Positions 7,722-15,620 of a DNA stretch of 26,354 nucleotides are shown here, piece after piece. The notes under the pieces are model-generated. The model was not told the origin of the DNA and did no database searches. It saw only the letters and a program-made list of their open reading frames with translations. The stretch's first letter is position 1. Every line of letters starts with the position of its first letter. Source of the DNA: a virus; IMG/VR virus record IMGVR_UViG_3300043119_000116, positions 1 to 26,354 of that record. One strand, 5' to 3'. The position numbers and the translations under genes are program-made.

Positions 7722-10578
7722 CTAAGTCTTCCACTTTGCGCCTGATCTTCATCACAGCCACCCGCATCTGGGGACCTTTGGTCTTTGCCATCATGTCCTT
7801 CTTGACCAACTCAACCTGAAAGATGTCCTGAAGCTGGCGCTTGAATGAAGTGTAGCCAAAGCTCATGGATGCGCAATACGCCTTGAGTAAGTTTTCTTCA
7901 ATAAAGTAGTCAATGTACTTGGGCGTCAACTCATGCTCAACCCTGCCAAGCACCTTGTTACGGGTGATGGAGATGTCGATCTCCTTGCCGCTACCGAGCT
8001 CTGCCATCAAGCCGCCAGTGCTAGGACGGATCACAACGAAGTTGCCGTAGCTGTCGCGGGTGTAGGCATTGAGTACGTCTTCCGCTGTGCGCACACTGCT
8101 CTTCATGCTGGCACGCATGTTCTCCACAACCTTCTTGAAGGCATTGATGATGGGGCGGTAAGGAATCTCAATCACGCCAAGCTCTTTGAACGCTTTGAGT
8201 GCACATACAGTAGCGCCGATACCTGCCATCCAGAAGCGCTCATCGTTGGTAGCGTTGAACTCTTTGTACATGGCGGCCACAGCACTGCTAACCAACTCAG
8301 GCAGACCCGCGACATTGTCGGCAAGGTACTGCGCCAACTGATAGCCAGCTACGCCATAGTTGTGTTGCAAAGACTTGATGATCTCAATCTCATGGGGCTC
8401 CCACGTCAACTCGTCCTCGAGCACAAACTCCAGCAAGCGGCGCAGTTCACCCTCCGATGAGTGGTTGCGGCCACCTGTCAGATAGTCCACGATGTGCGTG
8501 TTGGAAGACATGATCGCGTTGGTCATCCATGTGGACAAGTTCAAACGCTCTTTGTTGGAGCCGGACTCCATACGCTCCTTGCCTCGGCCCTCAGTCATGT
8601 CGAGGAGGAATTCAGGCAACCACTCGAAGTCCTTGCGGTTCTTCGCGGTGATCTCATCGGTGATGAGTGGATGGCTGTTGAGCAAACCAAGGCGTTGTTG
8701 CATGGCCACAGGGGATGTGCTCTTGCCTGTGCGGTAGTGTGTTGGGTGACCCCAGACAGATGCGGCGGCTTCCAAGGACAGTGACTTGCCTGTACCGGAC
8801 TCAGTTGATGCGCAGTGGTACGTCATGCCGTAGATACCGGTGAAGCGCATAAATGGCGCTCCAGCACCGACAAGCAAAATGGCCAAGTGGTTCCACATCT
8901 TCTTGGCAATCAGCATGTTGACAAACGCTCTCCAGTTGTCCATCGTCCCCTTGGGCTCGGTGTTGACTGTAATGTTCTCCAGACCCGGCATCGGCACTTT
9001 GATTGGTGGCATGCCCTTGGAGAAGATACGCCCTGCATACACGTATGTATTGTCTGGTTGCCAGCCGTAGCTGTCGGGGACCTTGACGGCCACTTTGTTT
9101 GTACTAGAGTCTTCCACGCATGCCCTCACATATTCAAATAGGTTTTTGTCATTGTTGGAGCCAAAGGCTGCCACCACGTTCTGACTTGCCAGTGCTTTGA
9201 CTGTCTCGTCCTTACTGACCACGGCCTTCTGCGCCATCGTCACGGTAACTGCGCCTTCAGGTTTGAGCGCAACCATGTGCACAGTGTGATCGTTGTTGCT
9301 GTTGAGGATGTCCACTACAAATAGCTCGTAGGGCAACAACATGATTTGTTTCTTGGTCTTAGCCCCATCATCGTCTTCAACTGTGCGCTCCATGAAAATG
9401 CCGCCATTGGTGCCATAGGCATAACCACGGGGCGGTGTTGGGCGCATAACCTTGAGCGTCTCTTTCGCTGTGACTGGGCTGGCACTTGCAATTTCTATTT
9501 CAATTTCTTTCTCTTGCACATCAACTTCGATCTCCCGACCGAGGAGCAGCGGGTTGGTGATCTTGCCCCAATGTGTACATGATGGGCATATACCGGGGTT
9601 CTCGCTGTCCATTTTGATGCAGGGGTACGGACCCTTGATGCTTTGCAGCTTCTGGTTCATACGCTCTGGCTCGTACGGGTGCAGCTTACTAAGCCATGCT
9701 GACGCCTTGTTGCCATCCTCACAGACCTTAGTCCATGACAGCAGACCACGCCAGAGCGGCTCCATGCCTTCTTCGGTTGCGTGTTCAACGTAGTGCGCAA
9801 GCTGGCTGCAACCCCGATCGTTTTGCGTGGCCAGCCAAATTGGTTTGAACTTGGTCACGCTGTTTTCAAAGAGCTTGACACTGGTTGCCGTGGCAGAAGA
9901 AGCCGCCGAAGGACGGGAGCCGGGCAAGTCCAGCTTGGGCACTTGCGCCTCATACACTGAGCCGACAAGCTTGTCCCTGATGGCCGTGGCCATAACATCG
10001 AAGTCAAACGTGTCGCCCTCAGACAGTATGCGCACGGGGCGCGGCGTCGCGTATTTCTTCTTGAAGTTGGTCGTGCCGGGGACACGCAAAACACGTGACG
10101 CATCAGCCGTCACAGTCATGTCGATCGCCAAGCTCTCTTGCTTACACAGACGCTTGAAGTTCTCAGCCACAGGTTTCCATGACTCAATAGGCTGTGACTG
10201 GGTCAGCGGCCAGTAGCAGTGCAACCCACCACCAGAGGCCACCACGTAGGGCGTACCCAAGGCATCGAGGCCAGTCTTCTCCAAAAACGCATTGAGCGCA
10301 AGTGCGGCGTCTTTTCTCGTAGCGTAGCCGTCCATGTCGATGAACAGGGACTTCACATACTGGGCGTTGGCCGCAGTCCGGTTGTCTTCCGTGCCAAAGG
10401 TAGCCAAGGCAAAGTAAACATCTTGCTTGCTGTCATGCCAACGTGTAGTCGGCATTGTTGTCTGATCGAGCGCATCCACAAACACGTGCTCTTTCATCTT
10501 CGTCGAAAGTTCTGCTACGCAGTACCGACCATATTCTGGCGGCGGCAGAACAACCGCTAAAAAATCAAGCGGAGTCAT
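7681..10578 (-). CDS. Bifunctional primase-helicase (AEP primase fused to DUF927-like helicase)
   Basis: This 965-residue replication protein should prime and unwind phage DNA. The N-terminal part (about 70-200) carries archaeo-eukaryotic primase motifs: LFIDMDGY (78-85, metal-binding D81 and D83), GGGLHCYW (116-123), AIDMT (D153), and RVLRVPGTTNFKKK (162-175). A Cys group (C320, C331, C334) may bind zinc in the linker. The C-terminal half is a P-loop ATPase with Walker A STESGTGKS (591-599) and a Walker B-like LITDE (638-642), as in the DUF927/superfamily 3-type helicases of mobile elements. The start ATG has AAGGA six bases upstream. It is the last large gene of the leftward module, and 17 bp separate it from the small gene before it. 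I am sure of a primase-helicase; the exact helicase clade is less certain. Confidence 0.88.
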   Translation of the reverse strand: MTPLDFLAVVLPPPEYGRYCVAELSTKMKEHVFVDALDQTTMPTTRWHDSKQDVYFALATFGTEDNRTAANAQYVKSLFIDMDGYATRKDAALALNAFLEKTGLDALGTPYVVASGGGLHCYWPLTQSQPIESWKPVAENFKRLCKQESLAIDMTVTADASRVLRVPGTTNFKKKYATPRPVRILSEGDTFDFDVMATAIRDKLVGSVYEAQVPKLDLPGSRPSAASSATATSVKLFENSVTKFKPIWLATQNDRGCSQLAHYVEHATEEGMEPLWRGLLSWTKVCEDGNKASAWLSKLHPYEPERMNQKLQSIKGPYPCIKMDSENPGICPSCTHWGKITNPLLLGREIEVDVQEKEIEIEIASASPVTAKETLKVMRPTPPRGYAYGTNGGIFMERTVEDDDGAKTKKQIMLLPYELFVVDILNSNNDHTVHMVALKPEGAVTVTMAQKAVVSKDETVKALASQNVVAAFGSNNDKNLFEYVRACVEDSSTNKVAVKVPDSYGWQPDNTYVYAGRIFSKGMPPIKVPMPGLENITVNTEPKGTMDNWRAFVNMLIAKKMWNHLAILLVGAGAPFMRFTGIYGMTYHCASTESGTGKSLSLEAAASVWGHPTHYRTGKSTSPVAMQQRLGLLNSHPLITDEITAKNRKDFEWLPEFLLDMTEGRGKERMESGSNKERLNLSTWMTNAIMSSNTHIVDYLTGGRNHSSEGELRRLLEFVLEDELTWEPHEIEIIKSLQHNYGVAGYQLAQYLADNVAGLPELVSSAVAAMYKEFNATNDERFWMAGIGATVCALKAFKELGVIEIPYRPIINAFKKVVENMRASMKSSVRTAEDVLNAYTRDSYGNFVVIRPSTGGLMAELGSGKEIDISITRNKVLGRVEHELTPKYIDYFIEENLLKAYCASMSFGYTSFKRQLQDIFQVELVKKDMMAKTKGPQMRVAVMKIRRKVEDLDESILNPVPVDES

Positions 10579-10595
10579 TAAAATCCTTGGTGGGG

Positions 10596-10781
10596 TTACA
10601 GGAACAGGTCGAGCTGCTTAGGGTCCCGAGACTGGTGCTCGTTATCGGGAGCCAGCACAGTCAAGCGACGCAGTACTTCTAACTGCCAGTCCTTAGGCAA
10701 GCCTGTATCCAGTTCAATGAGTTCCGCGCTGAAACGAATCAGTTCTTGCGTGGTGAGGGATCGAGGTTGTATTCCGTACAT
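10596..10781 (-). CDS. Small phage protein of unknown function
   Basis: This 61-residue ORF is read from ATG 10781 because GGAG lies six bases before it. An in-frame ATG four codons upstream (10793) has GAGG only one base away and is less likely. The protein has two likely helices, a Leu/Glu-rich one (TTQELIRFSAELIELD) and one with LPKDWQLEVLRRLTVLAP, and ends PKQLDLFL. Similar helical phage ORFs occur, but I know of no function. Its start lies inside the 3' end of the upstream HTH gene, so the two are probably translationally coupled, and the primase follows it closely. Confidence 0.7.
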   Translation of the reverse strand: MYGIQPRSLTTQELIRFSAELIELDTGLPKDWQLEVLRRLTVLAPDNEHQSRDPKQLDLFL

Positions 10782-11032
10782 ATTTTTCTCCATGCCTCGT
10801 CTGCTGTGCGAGAGGTCTGCATTATTTTGGTTAAGAATTCGACGCGGTTACGATAGGCCACAAACACTTCCGTGCCTGTAAACCAGTTGTATACAGTCTG
10901 TCGGGAGACACCGAGCGCAAAGGCAATCTTCGTGACGGGGAAGTCAAGATGGATCGCCCAACGCCCAAGCTGGTTGCCCAGAGACTTGGGTGTCTTCGCT
11001 ACGTCGTCAATGATTTTTTGTGAATAGGCCAT
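10739..11032 (-). CDS. HTH DNA-binding protein (Cro/C1-type fold)
   Basis: This 97-residue protein has a clear helix-turn-helix at about 32-52 (PVTKIAFALGVSRQTVYNWF), with the typical Ala, Gly and Val positions and a recognition helix SRQTVYNW. It is likely a phage regulator binding DNA as a dimer. The ATG at 11032 is the only possible start after an in-frame TGA upstream, yet I see no Shine-Dalgarno sequence; the preceding bases read CACCTAACACT. It lies next to a 9-bp GC-rich inverted repeat (11043-11115), which may be its operator or a control structure for its own translation. Its role in the phage programme cannot be told from sequence. Confidence 0.8.
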   Translation of the reverse strand: MAYSQKIIDDVAKTPKSLGNQLGRWAIHLDFPVTKIAFALGVSRQTVYNWFTGTEVFVAYRNRVEFLTKIMQTSRTADEAWRKICTEYNLDPSPRKN

Positions 11033-11042
11033 AGTGTTAGGT

Positions 11043-11115
11043 GGGGGCGGGGCATGGGATGCTGGCTTACAGATTCAGTTCCATGACCACCTTGGTTGCC
11101 GGGTTACCCGCCCCC
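11043..11115. promoter_or_regulatory. GC-rich inverted repeat upstream of the HTH gene
   Basis: GGGGGCGGG (11043-11051) and CCCGCCCCC (11107-11115) are perfect inverted 9-mers separated by 55 bases, filling the 90-bp gap between the ssDNA-binding candidate and the HTH gene. A smaller CGGG-TTA-CCCG hairpin overlaps the outer arm. On the minus strand the loop holds a five-codon open frame (ATG 11084 to TAA). No T tract follows in the leftward direction, so this is not a standard terminator. Possible roles are an operator, an attenuator or a replication element. Confidence 0.4.
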
Positions 11116-11122
11116 GATTCAA

Positions 11123-12103
11123 TTACTCGTCGTCCCAATCAGCAACGATGTCGGCCAGCTTGCCCTTCTTGGCAGGTACTGACTCAACCTTGGCTGGCGC
11201 TTTGCGAACTTCGGGCTCCTCTTCGGCTTCCACTTCAACAGGCTTGGCTTTCTTGGGCTTGGGTGCTGGCGCTGGGGCTTCTTCCTCGTCCTCTTCAGGT
11301 GCGGGAGCAGGGGCGGCTTTGGGCGCAGGGCGCTTGCCTTCAATGGCCAACGGTGCAGGAGCGGAAACGCCATCAGCAGAGGCAGGGGTAACAGCCACGG
11401 CCTTCTCCGCATCCTTGGAAGCGGCTTGCTCTTGTGCTGTCTCGTACTCTTCGTCAGTCAACCAACGCTGTGGGCTGAAGAACAACTTGGGAGACTCGGC
11501 CTTGGTGTCGAACTTCATGCGGGTCACGATGGCGTCCAAGTTCACTGGAGGAGTCTGAGCCGCCATGTAGCGGGCGTATGCCTGCAATGGGCGCTTCTCA
11601 CCGTCTTCCTTGCCGAAGATAGATGTCGCAGGCAACGTCACTTGCAACACATCACCATCGGGGTTATTGGCCAACACCACAGCCAAACGCTGTTGATAAC
11701 GGCAAGCACGGCTCTGACCTGTACCAGACCCAGCGATGTTCTGTGGGCATGTGGTGCAACTTGAGGACTGCTTGTTCTTCACACCGGCATCAGGCTTCTC
11801 GCCATCCGCAGATGTGCAGTCAGGGGCAGCTGCAGCCGCGTCTTTGTCATAGCCACCAGCGTAGAAAATACGGCTGACCTTGGGGGCAGCTTTCACAATG
11901 ATGACGTCCAAGTGGCGGTCTTCAATTGAGGCGATCTCCTTGCCGCTTGAGAGCAGGCGGAACACACCGCCCTTGATTGAGACGCGCTTCATGCCGCCAC
12001 CGGCGTTCACGTTACCGGCCAGAGCCAAGGTGGTTGCAGACAATTCCGCATTCTTAGCAAATGCAGGAACGTTAGAGGGGCTGAACATTGTTAAATTACT
12101 CAT
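11123..12103 (-). CDS. Putative single-stranded DNA-binding protein (gp2.5-like) with four-Cys cluster
   Basis: This 326-residue protein has three parts. The N-terminal half (about 35-215) is beta-rich (MKRVSIKGGVFRLLSSGKEI, DVIIVKAA) with four cysteines at C96, C116, C119 and C134 that could hold a zinc ion. A low-complexity linker of Ala, Pro, Lys and Glu (about 235-310) follows. The end is a short acidic tail, DIVADWDDE. An acidic, aromatic-containing tail is the hallmark of phage ssDNA-binding proteins such as T7 gp2.5, where it contacts the polymerase and helicase. The location between the primase-helicase and SNF2 helicase genes fits. The assignment rests on architecture and context, not on a recognised motif. 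The start has a weak GGAAAA upstream. Confidence 0.7.
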   Translation of the reverse strand: MSNLTMFSPSNVPAFAKNAELSATTLALAGNVNAGGGMKRVSIKGGVFRLLSSGKEIASIEDRHLDVIIVKAAPKVSRIFYAGGYDKDAAAAAPDCTSADGEKPDAGVKNKQSSSCTTCPQNIAGSGTGQSRACRYQQRLAVVLANNPDGDVLQVTLPATSIFGKEDGEKRPLQAYARYMAAQTPPVNLDAIVTRMKFDTKAESPKLFFSPQRWLTDEEYETAQEQAASKDAEKAVAVTPASADGVSAPAPLAIEGKRPAPKAAPAPAPEEDEEEAPAPAPKPKKAKPVEVEAEEEPEVRKAPAKVESVPAKKGKLADIVADWDDE

Positions 12104-12115
12104 TTTGTTTTCCGA

Positions 12116-12517
12116 TTAAGTAGGTTTGCGTACAGAGATGTCATACTCAGATGCTGAGTTGAGTCCGGGCGGTACGACCCCGGGGTTTTCTTCCAAGAAC
12201 TGAGCCATGTTGGATTGCGCAATGCGCTTCTCAAGTAGGTCAATGGCCTCGTGCTCAATCATGAACTTCTTGAACGAGTCCCAGTCTTGTGTGGTGTAGC
12301 GAGTCTTCACGGACATGACTGCCGTGCCCTCGGTAGTGCGTACAGATGTGACCCCCATGGCCTTCATCTGATCCTTAATGGCGTGCTTGATTTCTTCCTG
12401 TTGTGCCTTGAGTACTTCCGCTTGGGTGTCGTACTCTTGGGTCAGTTCGGTCAAGCGCCCACGTAGCTTGCGGTAAATTTTTACCAGTTTGTCGAGCGGT
12501 ATCGCATCGTCTTCCAT
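12116..12517 (-). CDS. Conserved phage coiled-coil protein of unknown function
   Basis: This 133-residue protein starts at ATG 12517 with a strong AGGAGAA six bases upstream. Residues 5-55 are a charged heptad-rich helix (LVKIYRKLRGRLTELTQ), likely a coiled coil. It is followed by a beta-hairpin-like stretch (VRTTEGTAVMSVKTRY) and a helical C-terminal part ending in GVVPPGLNSASEYDISVRKP. I have seen this arrangement in phage replication regions without an assigned function. Its layout (coiled coil, then small beta unit) loosely recalls Gam-like DNA-end proteins, but I cannot show that. It sits between the SNF2 helicase and the ssDNA-binding candidate, 12 bp before the latter. Confidence 0.8.
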   Translation of the reverse strand: MEDDAIPLDKLVKIYRKLRGRLTELTQEYDTQAEVLKAQQEEIKHAIKDQMKAMGVTSVRTTEGTAVMSVKTRYTTQDWDSFKKFMIEHEAIDLLEKRIAQSNMAQFLEENPGVVPPGLNSASEYDISVRKPT

Positions 12518-12545
12518 TTGCTTCTCCTGTTGTTTTGTTGTCTAA

Positions 12546-12581
12546 GGTTGGACAGTTTACATGTATTTTCTAGCGTTGCAA
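12546..12581 (-). promoter_or_regulatory. Possible leftward promoter with GGTTGGACA motif
   Basis: In the 71-bp gap after the SNF2 gene, the minus strand carries TTGCAA (12576-12581) and TAAACT (12554-12559) spaced 16 bp apart, a weak sigma-70-like pair, upstream of the gene starting at 12517. Just downstream is the 9-mer GGTTGGACA (plus strand 12546-12554), found again at 22563-22571 in another gap before a leftward gene. Recurrence in two promoter positions suggests a shared control element. Confidence 0.35.
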
Positions 12582-12588
12582 CCCCCTT

Positions 12589-14148
12589 TCAAGATTTAAT
12601 TTCAGTTTCGAACATGTCAGTCAGGAGTAAGTTGTCACTAACTTTCCCTTCCAACGCTTTAAACATCTTCTTTTCGATCGGGCTACTCTGAATGTGAATC
12701 ACAGTAACTTTGTCGGAGTCCTGCCCCTTGCGGTCAGCACGGGCACAGCACTGGATGTACTGCTCAACGCTCATGAGAGGGCCGTAGAACACCACGGTAT
12801 CAGCGGCAGTCAGCGTAATGCCATGGGCAGAAGCGGCGGGCTGCATCACCAACACACGGGGGTTTGGCTCGGTCTGGAAGCGGTTGATAGTTATACCGCG
12901 CTTGCTTGGCGTGATGTCTCCGTGAATGCACTCGTTGACAATGCCCTTCTTCGTGAGGTAGTTGCTGATCGTGTCGATGGTGCTACGGAACAGGGCGAAG
13001 ATGATGACCTTGCGATCAGTCTCTTCCAAGATTTCCTCAAGCACAGCAAGGCGCGGCGCTGAGTCGAACTCAACAACTTCCCTGTCGTCTGTGTATGCCG
13101 CACCGCAACTGATTTGCAATAGCTTGGATACGCCAGCGGCGGCGTTGACTGCCGTGATGGTCTCTCCTGCAGCTTGCACCAGCATGCGCTCCTTGAGCAG
13201 GGAGTAGTACTTGTTCTGCTGTGGAGTCATGGGCACCTCACGCACCATCGTGATGACAGGCGGTAAGTCAAGGCACTGTGCTTTGGTAAAGCGTATCGCA
13301 GGCTGGAGCGCCTCGTGCACCTTGTCTTTGGCATCCGCCTTAGCCGCCCACTTGAACATCGTTACCTTGTTCATCACCTGATCGCGCCATGCCGTGAAGA
13401 ACTTGGGCACACCCTCGGGGTTAACCAACTTGGCTAGACCGTACGCATCGACAGGCGACTGTGACGCCGGCGTTCCCGTCATCATCCACAGGTATGTGTT
13501 GGGGTGGAGGATGGAGTTAAGCGATTTCCATCTGCGTGTGGTGACGGTCTTGTATGCGTTGGCTTCGTCAACAATCACGAGGTCAAAGCGGCCATCGTTC
13601 TTCACTTCGTCTGCGATGAGGTTCAGCCCTTCGTAGTTGGTGATGACGATCTCGTAGTCACGCTGGATCATCTCAATGCGGCGACTAGCCTGCGCATGGT
13701 GCGCGATAACGGCCGAGCGATGTATCACGCTGTTGTTGATGTCACCCATCCATGCGCTGTGCATGATCGACAGGGGGCACAGGATGAGAACCCTACGCAC
13801 CTTCTTGAGCTTCATCAAGTAGTCAGCCGCCCACAATGCTGAGAGCGTCTTGCCCGTGCCGGGTTCTGAAAACACGAAGGCTCTGCGATACATCGTGAGG
13901 AATGCCGCAGTCTCGATCTGGTGAGCCATGGGCTTGTAACGCCCCGGCCAGTCATAGCGCCTAGTGATAGGCGATGGCACATCTTTGACACCTAGGTTAC
14001 GCAAGACCCGCGCTTCGTCAAGACCCCAGTAAACAGCGACATCGTAGCCACCGTCTGCACGGGGCATTGCCTTGCTCTTAGGGATGATTGAGTACTTGTG
14101 CGGGTTCCTTGTGCGTAAGATAAGTGCTTTGTCTTCTACGATTTCCAT
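12589..14148 (-). CDS. SNF2-family DEAD/DEAH-box helicase
   Basis: This 519-residue superfamily 2 ATPase has Q-like YKPMAHQ (71-77), Walker A SEPGTGKT (94-101), the Walker B/DExx box VIVDEANAYK (191-200), motif III TGTPA (224-228), and motif VI QCCARADRKGQ (466-476) with its arginine fingers. These are SNF2-type motifs; the usual DEAH is DEAN here. Such phage proteins translocate on duplex DNA and are thought to remodel forks or assist recombination. The start ATG is preceded by GGAG within GGAGAAGCA. The length matches compact single-module phage SNF2 proteins with no extra accessory domain. It follows two HNH-type genes and precedes the coiled-coil gene. Confidence 0.92.
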   Translation of the reverse strand: MEIVEDKALILRTRNPHKYSIIPKSKAMPRADGGYDVAVYWGLDEARVLRNLGVKDVPSPITRRYDWPGRYKPMAHQIETAAFLTMYRRAFVFSEPGTGKTLSALWAADYLMKLKKVRRVLILCPLSIMHSAWMGDINNSVIHRSAVIAHHAQASRRIEMIQRDYEIVITNYEGLNLIADEVKNDGRFDLVIVDEANAYKTVTTRRWKSLNSILHPNTYLWMMTGTPASQSPVDAYGLAKLVNPEGVPKFFTAWRDQVMNKVTMFKWAAKADAKDKVHEALQPAIRFTKAQCLDLPPVITMVREVPMTPQQNKYYSLLKERMLVQAAGETITAVNAAAGVSKLLQISCGAAYTDDREVVEFDSAPRLAVLEEILEETDRKVIIFALFRSTIDTISNYLTKKGIVNECIHGDITPSKRGITINRFQTEPNPRVLVMQPAASAHGITLTAADTVVFYGPLMSVEQYIQCCARADRKGQDSDKVTVIHIQSSPIEKKMFKALEGKVSDNLLLTDMFETEIKS

Positions 14149-14163
14149 TGCTTCTCCAAGCTA

Positions 14164-14403
14164 TTATTTTCCGTTGTCGCTTTGGTTAGCGCTCTTGTTA
14201 CGGAGTCGGGTGTTACCTGTCGTTGACTTGCCGCCTGCACGCAAAGGTTTGATGTGGTCAATGTCTTTGCCTGCTCTGTTGACGCCTTTCTTGTCGTACG
14301 CTCTACGCGCCTTTTGACGCTCGATCTGGTCGGCTGTCTCGCCCGTTTTCTTTTGCAGTTTGTATGCGTGTTTGTAGTCACGCTTGCCATTAGTCTGTGT
14401 CAT
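14164..14403 (-). CDS. HNH endonuclease-like protein
   Basis: This 79-residue protein is read from ATG 14403, which has AGGGA about seven bases upstream; the frame stays open further upstream but there overlaps the preceding gene. The N-terminal half is a Lys/Arg-rich helix region. The C-terminal half has the HNH pattern: DIDHIKPLRAGG (47-58) with D49-H50, then GNTRLRNKSANQSDNGK (63-79) with N64 as the middle asparagine. Small HNH enzymes nick or cut DNA in phage packaging, recombination or homing. No CxxC zinc pair is present. It lies between another HNH-like gene (14-bp overlap) and the SNF2 helicase, so a role in DNA processing is likelier than homing. Confidence 0.72.
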   Translation of the reverse strand: MTQTNGKRDYKHAYKLQKKTGETADQIERQKARRAYDKKGVNRAGKDIDHIKPLRAGGKSTTGNTRLRNKSANQSDNGK

Positions 14404-14953
14404 GTTTAGTCCCTTTCTTTGAATTACATGAACGGCAAAGTATCTGGTAATCAGCATGGCGTTTGTGAAACGCTTGCCACGCATCTAATACTTGCGAACT
14501 TTTAATAACCCAACCTGCACCAGTTGCATCGTTGGTAAGCTCAACTGTACCCTGCTCTTCACAAAAAGCCATAGCAATCTTTTTGAATGGTAGCTTCTTG
14601 TGATCGACTGTGATGAGAGAAGTCGTGCCGCACACCGCACAGAAACGCGTGGCCGTACCCTTGTACTCTGCCATCTGGTCAGCTACTGACACACGCAATG
14701 CACGCATCAAGCTGTTGTCCGGTGTAAGTGCTCTGTTCCATGACCATACTTGAAACGTCTCACCGTCTTCTGAGTTGGCAATACAGCGCGGGTCAGTTGG
14801 AAAGGTGGGGTTAACGATTCGTTTATAGAAAGGAAAACTCCAGCCTGTCAGTTCATTGAACTGCGCTACATCCTCGGCGTTAAAAAGTACACCATGTAGC
14901 TGCCGATCAATCAGCGCTTGAATCTGCACCTTGCGTTCTTTGATGGTTGCCAT
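14390..14953 (-). CDS. Zinc-binding HNH-like (treble-clef) protein
   Basis: This 187-residue protein is read from ATG 14953, two bases after the upstream stop (TGATATG on the minus strand), which suggests reinitiation. Longer starts in the same frame would overlap the nuclease gene by over 100 bp. The N-terminal 100 residues are an unknown domain (VLFNAEDVAQFNELTG, then Trp-rich QVWSWNRAL). The C-terminal part has C105-x2-C108, VDHKKLPF (D117-H118) and ILCRSCNSKKG (C173, C176, N177), the zinc-knuckle plus DH plus CxxCN pattern of treble-clef HNH nucleases. The region between DH and CxxCN is long and carries conserved-looking Trp and His residues. The family name is uncertain; DUF3223 is one possibility. 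Confidence 0.7.
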   Translation of the reverse strand: MATIKERKVQIQALIDRQLHGVLFNAEDVAQFNELTGWSFPFYKRIVNPTFPTDPRCIANSEDGETFQVWSWNRALTPDNSLMRALRVSVADQMAEYKGTATRFCAVCGTTSLITVDHKKLPFKKIAMAFCEEQGTVELTNDATGAGWVIKSSQVLDAWQAFHKRHADYQILCRSCNSKKGTKHDTD

Positions 14954-14954
14954 A

Positions 14955-15620
14955 TCAATGTTTGGGATTGAACTCGCATCCGGTGACCTGACACCATCCG
15001 CATAGTGGGGTTTGATTGGGGTTCCATACATCGTTCTCAAAGCATGCTTCAAGACGCGCAGTACGCTCACGGTACTTCCACCAAAATGCTTCAGCTTGGT
15101 CGCGTGTCATCTGCATCTTGACCATATCATCTTTGACAATGAACAGCAACGCAGAGTTAACTTTGCGGATGTGCGGGAAGTGCGCGAATACCATGAGCGA
15201 CATGAGCACAAGCTGATCCCTGTCGGGGTACTTGTTGTTGCCCGTCTTCCAGTCACCCACCCAAGCTGTAAGGTTCTCGTCATCTACGATCAGGATGTCG
15301 GCAATGCCTCGAACCCAAACATCGGGAGCCTTCCAGTTGGTAGGCCGCAAGTCCACAGTCAGCGCCATCTCGTACTCAGCTAACGCTCTGCCGGGTTTCT
15401 TAAGCATGGCGTCCACTACAGGCTTGAACTGCGCGTACTCAGGCGGTATTGGCTTCTTGTCCCTGATGTAGAACTCGATGGCTTCATGCACCTGATTGCC
15501 GTACCGTGTGGCCTCAGTCTCTTGGAAGGGGTACTTCTTCAGGACCTTGACCTCGTGGTATCTGCGTTGGCAGCCTTCAAAATCTTTGAGGCTACTGTGT
15601 GACCATGCTGGCTTTTTCAT
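14955..15620 (-). CDS. PD-(D/E)XK exonuclease, Cas4/RecB-like, with probable Fe-S cluster
   Basis: This 221-residue nuclease has all core motifs: SLKDFEGCQRRY (10-21), YGNQVHEAIE (40-49, catalytic H45), GIAD (D108), GDWKTG (122-127, D123 and K125) and a later Q136. C17 near the N-terminus together with C207, C210 and C215 (CGWCQVTGC) matches the four-cysteine Fe-S layout of Cas4 and AddB-type nucleases. The likely job is end resection for recombination, or degradation of host DNA. The start ATG 15620 overlaps the stop of the upstream HExxH gene (ATGA), so the two are coupled. No cas1 or cas2 is nearby, so a CRISPR role is unlikely. Confidence 0.88.
   Translation of the reverse strand: MKKPAWSHSSLKDFEGCQRRYHEVKVLKKYPFQETEATRYGNQVHEAIEFYIRDKKPIPPEYAQFKPVVDAMLKKPGRALAEYEMALTVDLRPTNWKAPDVWVRGIADILIVDDENLTAWVGDWKTGNNKYPDRDQLVLMSLMVFAHFPHIRKVNSALLFIVKDDMVKMQMTRDQAEAFWWKYRERTARLEACFENDVWNPNQTPLCGWCQVTGCEFNPKH

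Noticed and set aside
14954-15070. 39-codon upstream extension of the treble-clef HNH-like gene
   Set aside because: It would overlap the nuclease Cys cluster by over 100 bp. ATG 14953 right after the upstream stop is more economical.
14955-15620. CRISPR adaptation role for the Cas4-like nuclease
   Set aside because: No direct-repeat array and no cas1 or cas2 are present. Cas4-like nucleases are common in phage recombination modules.
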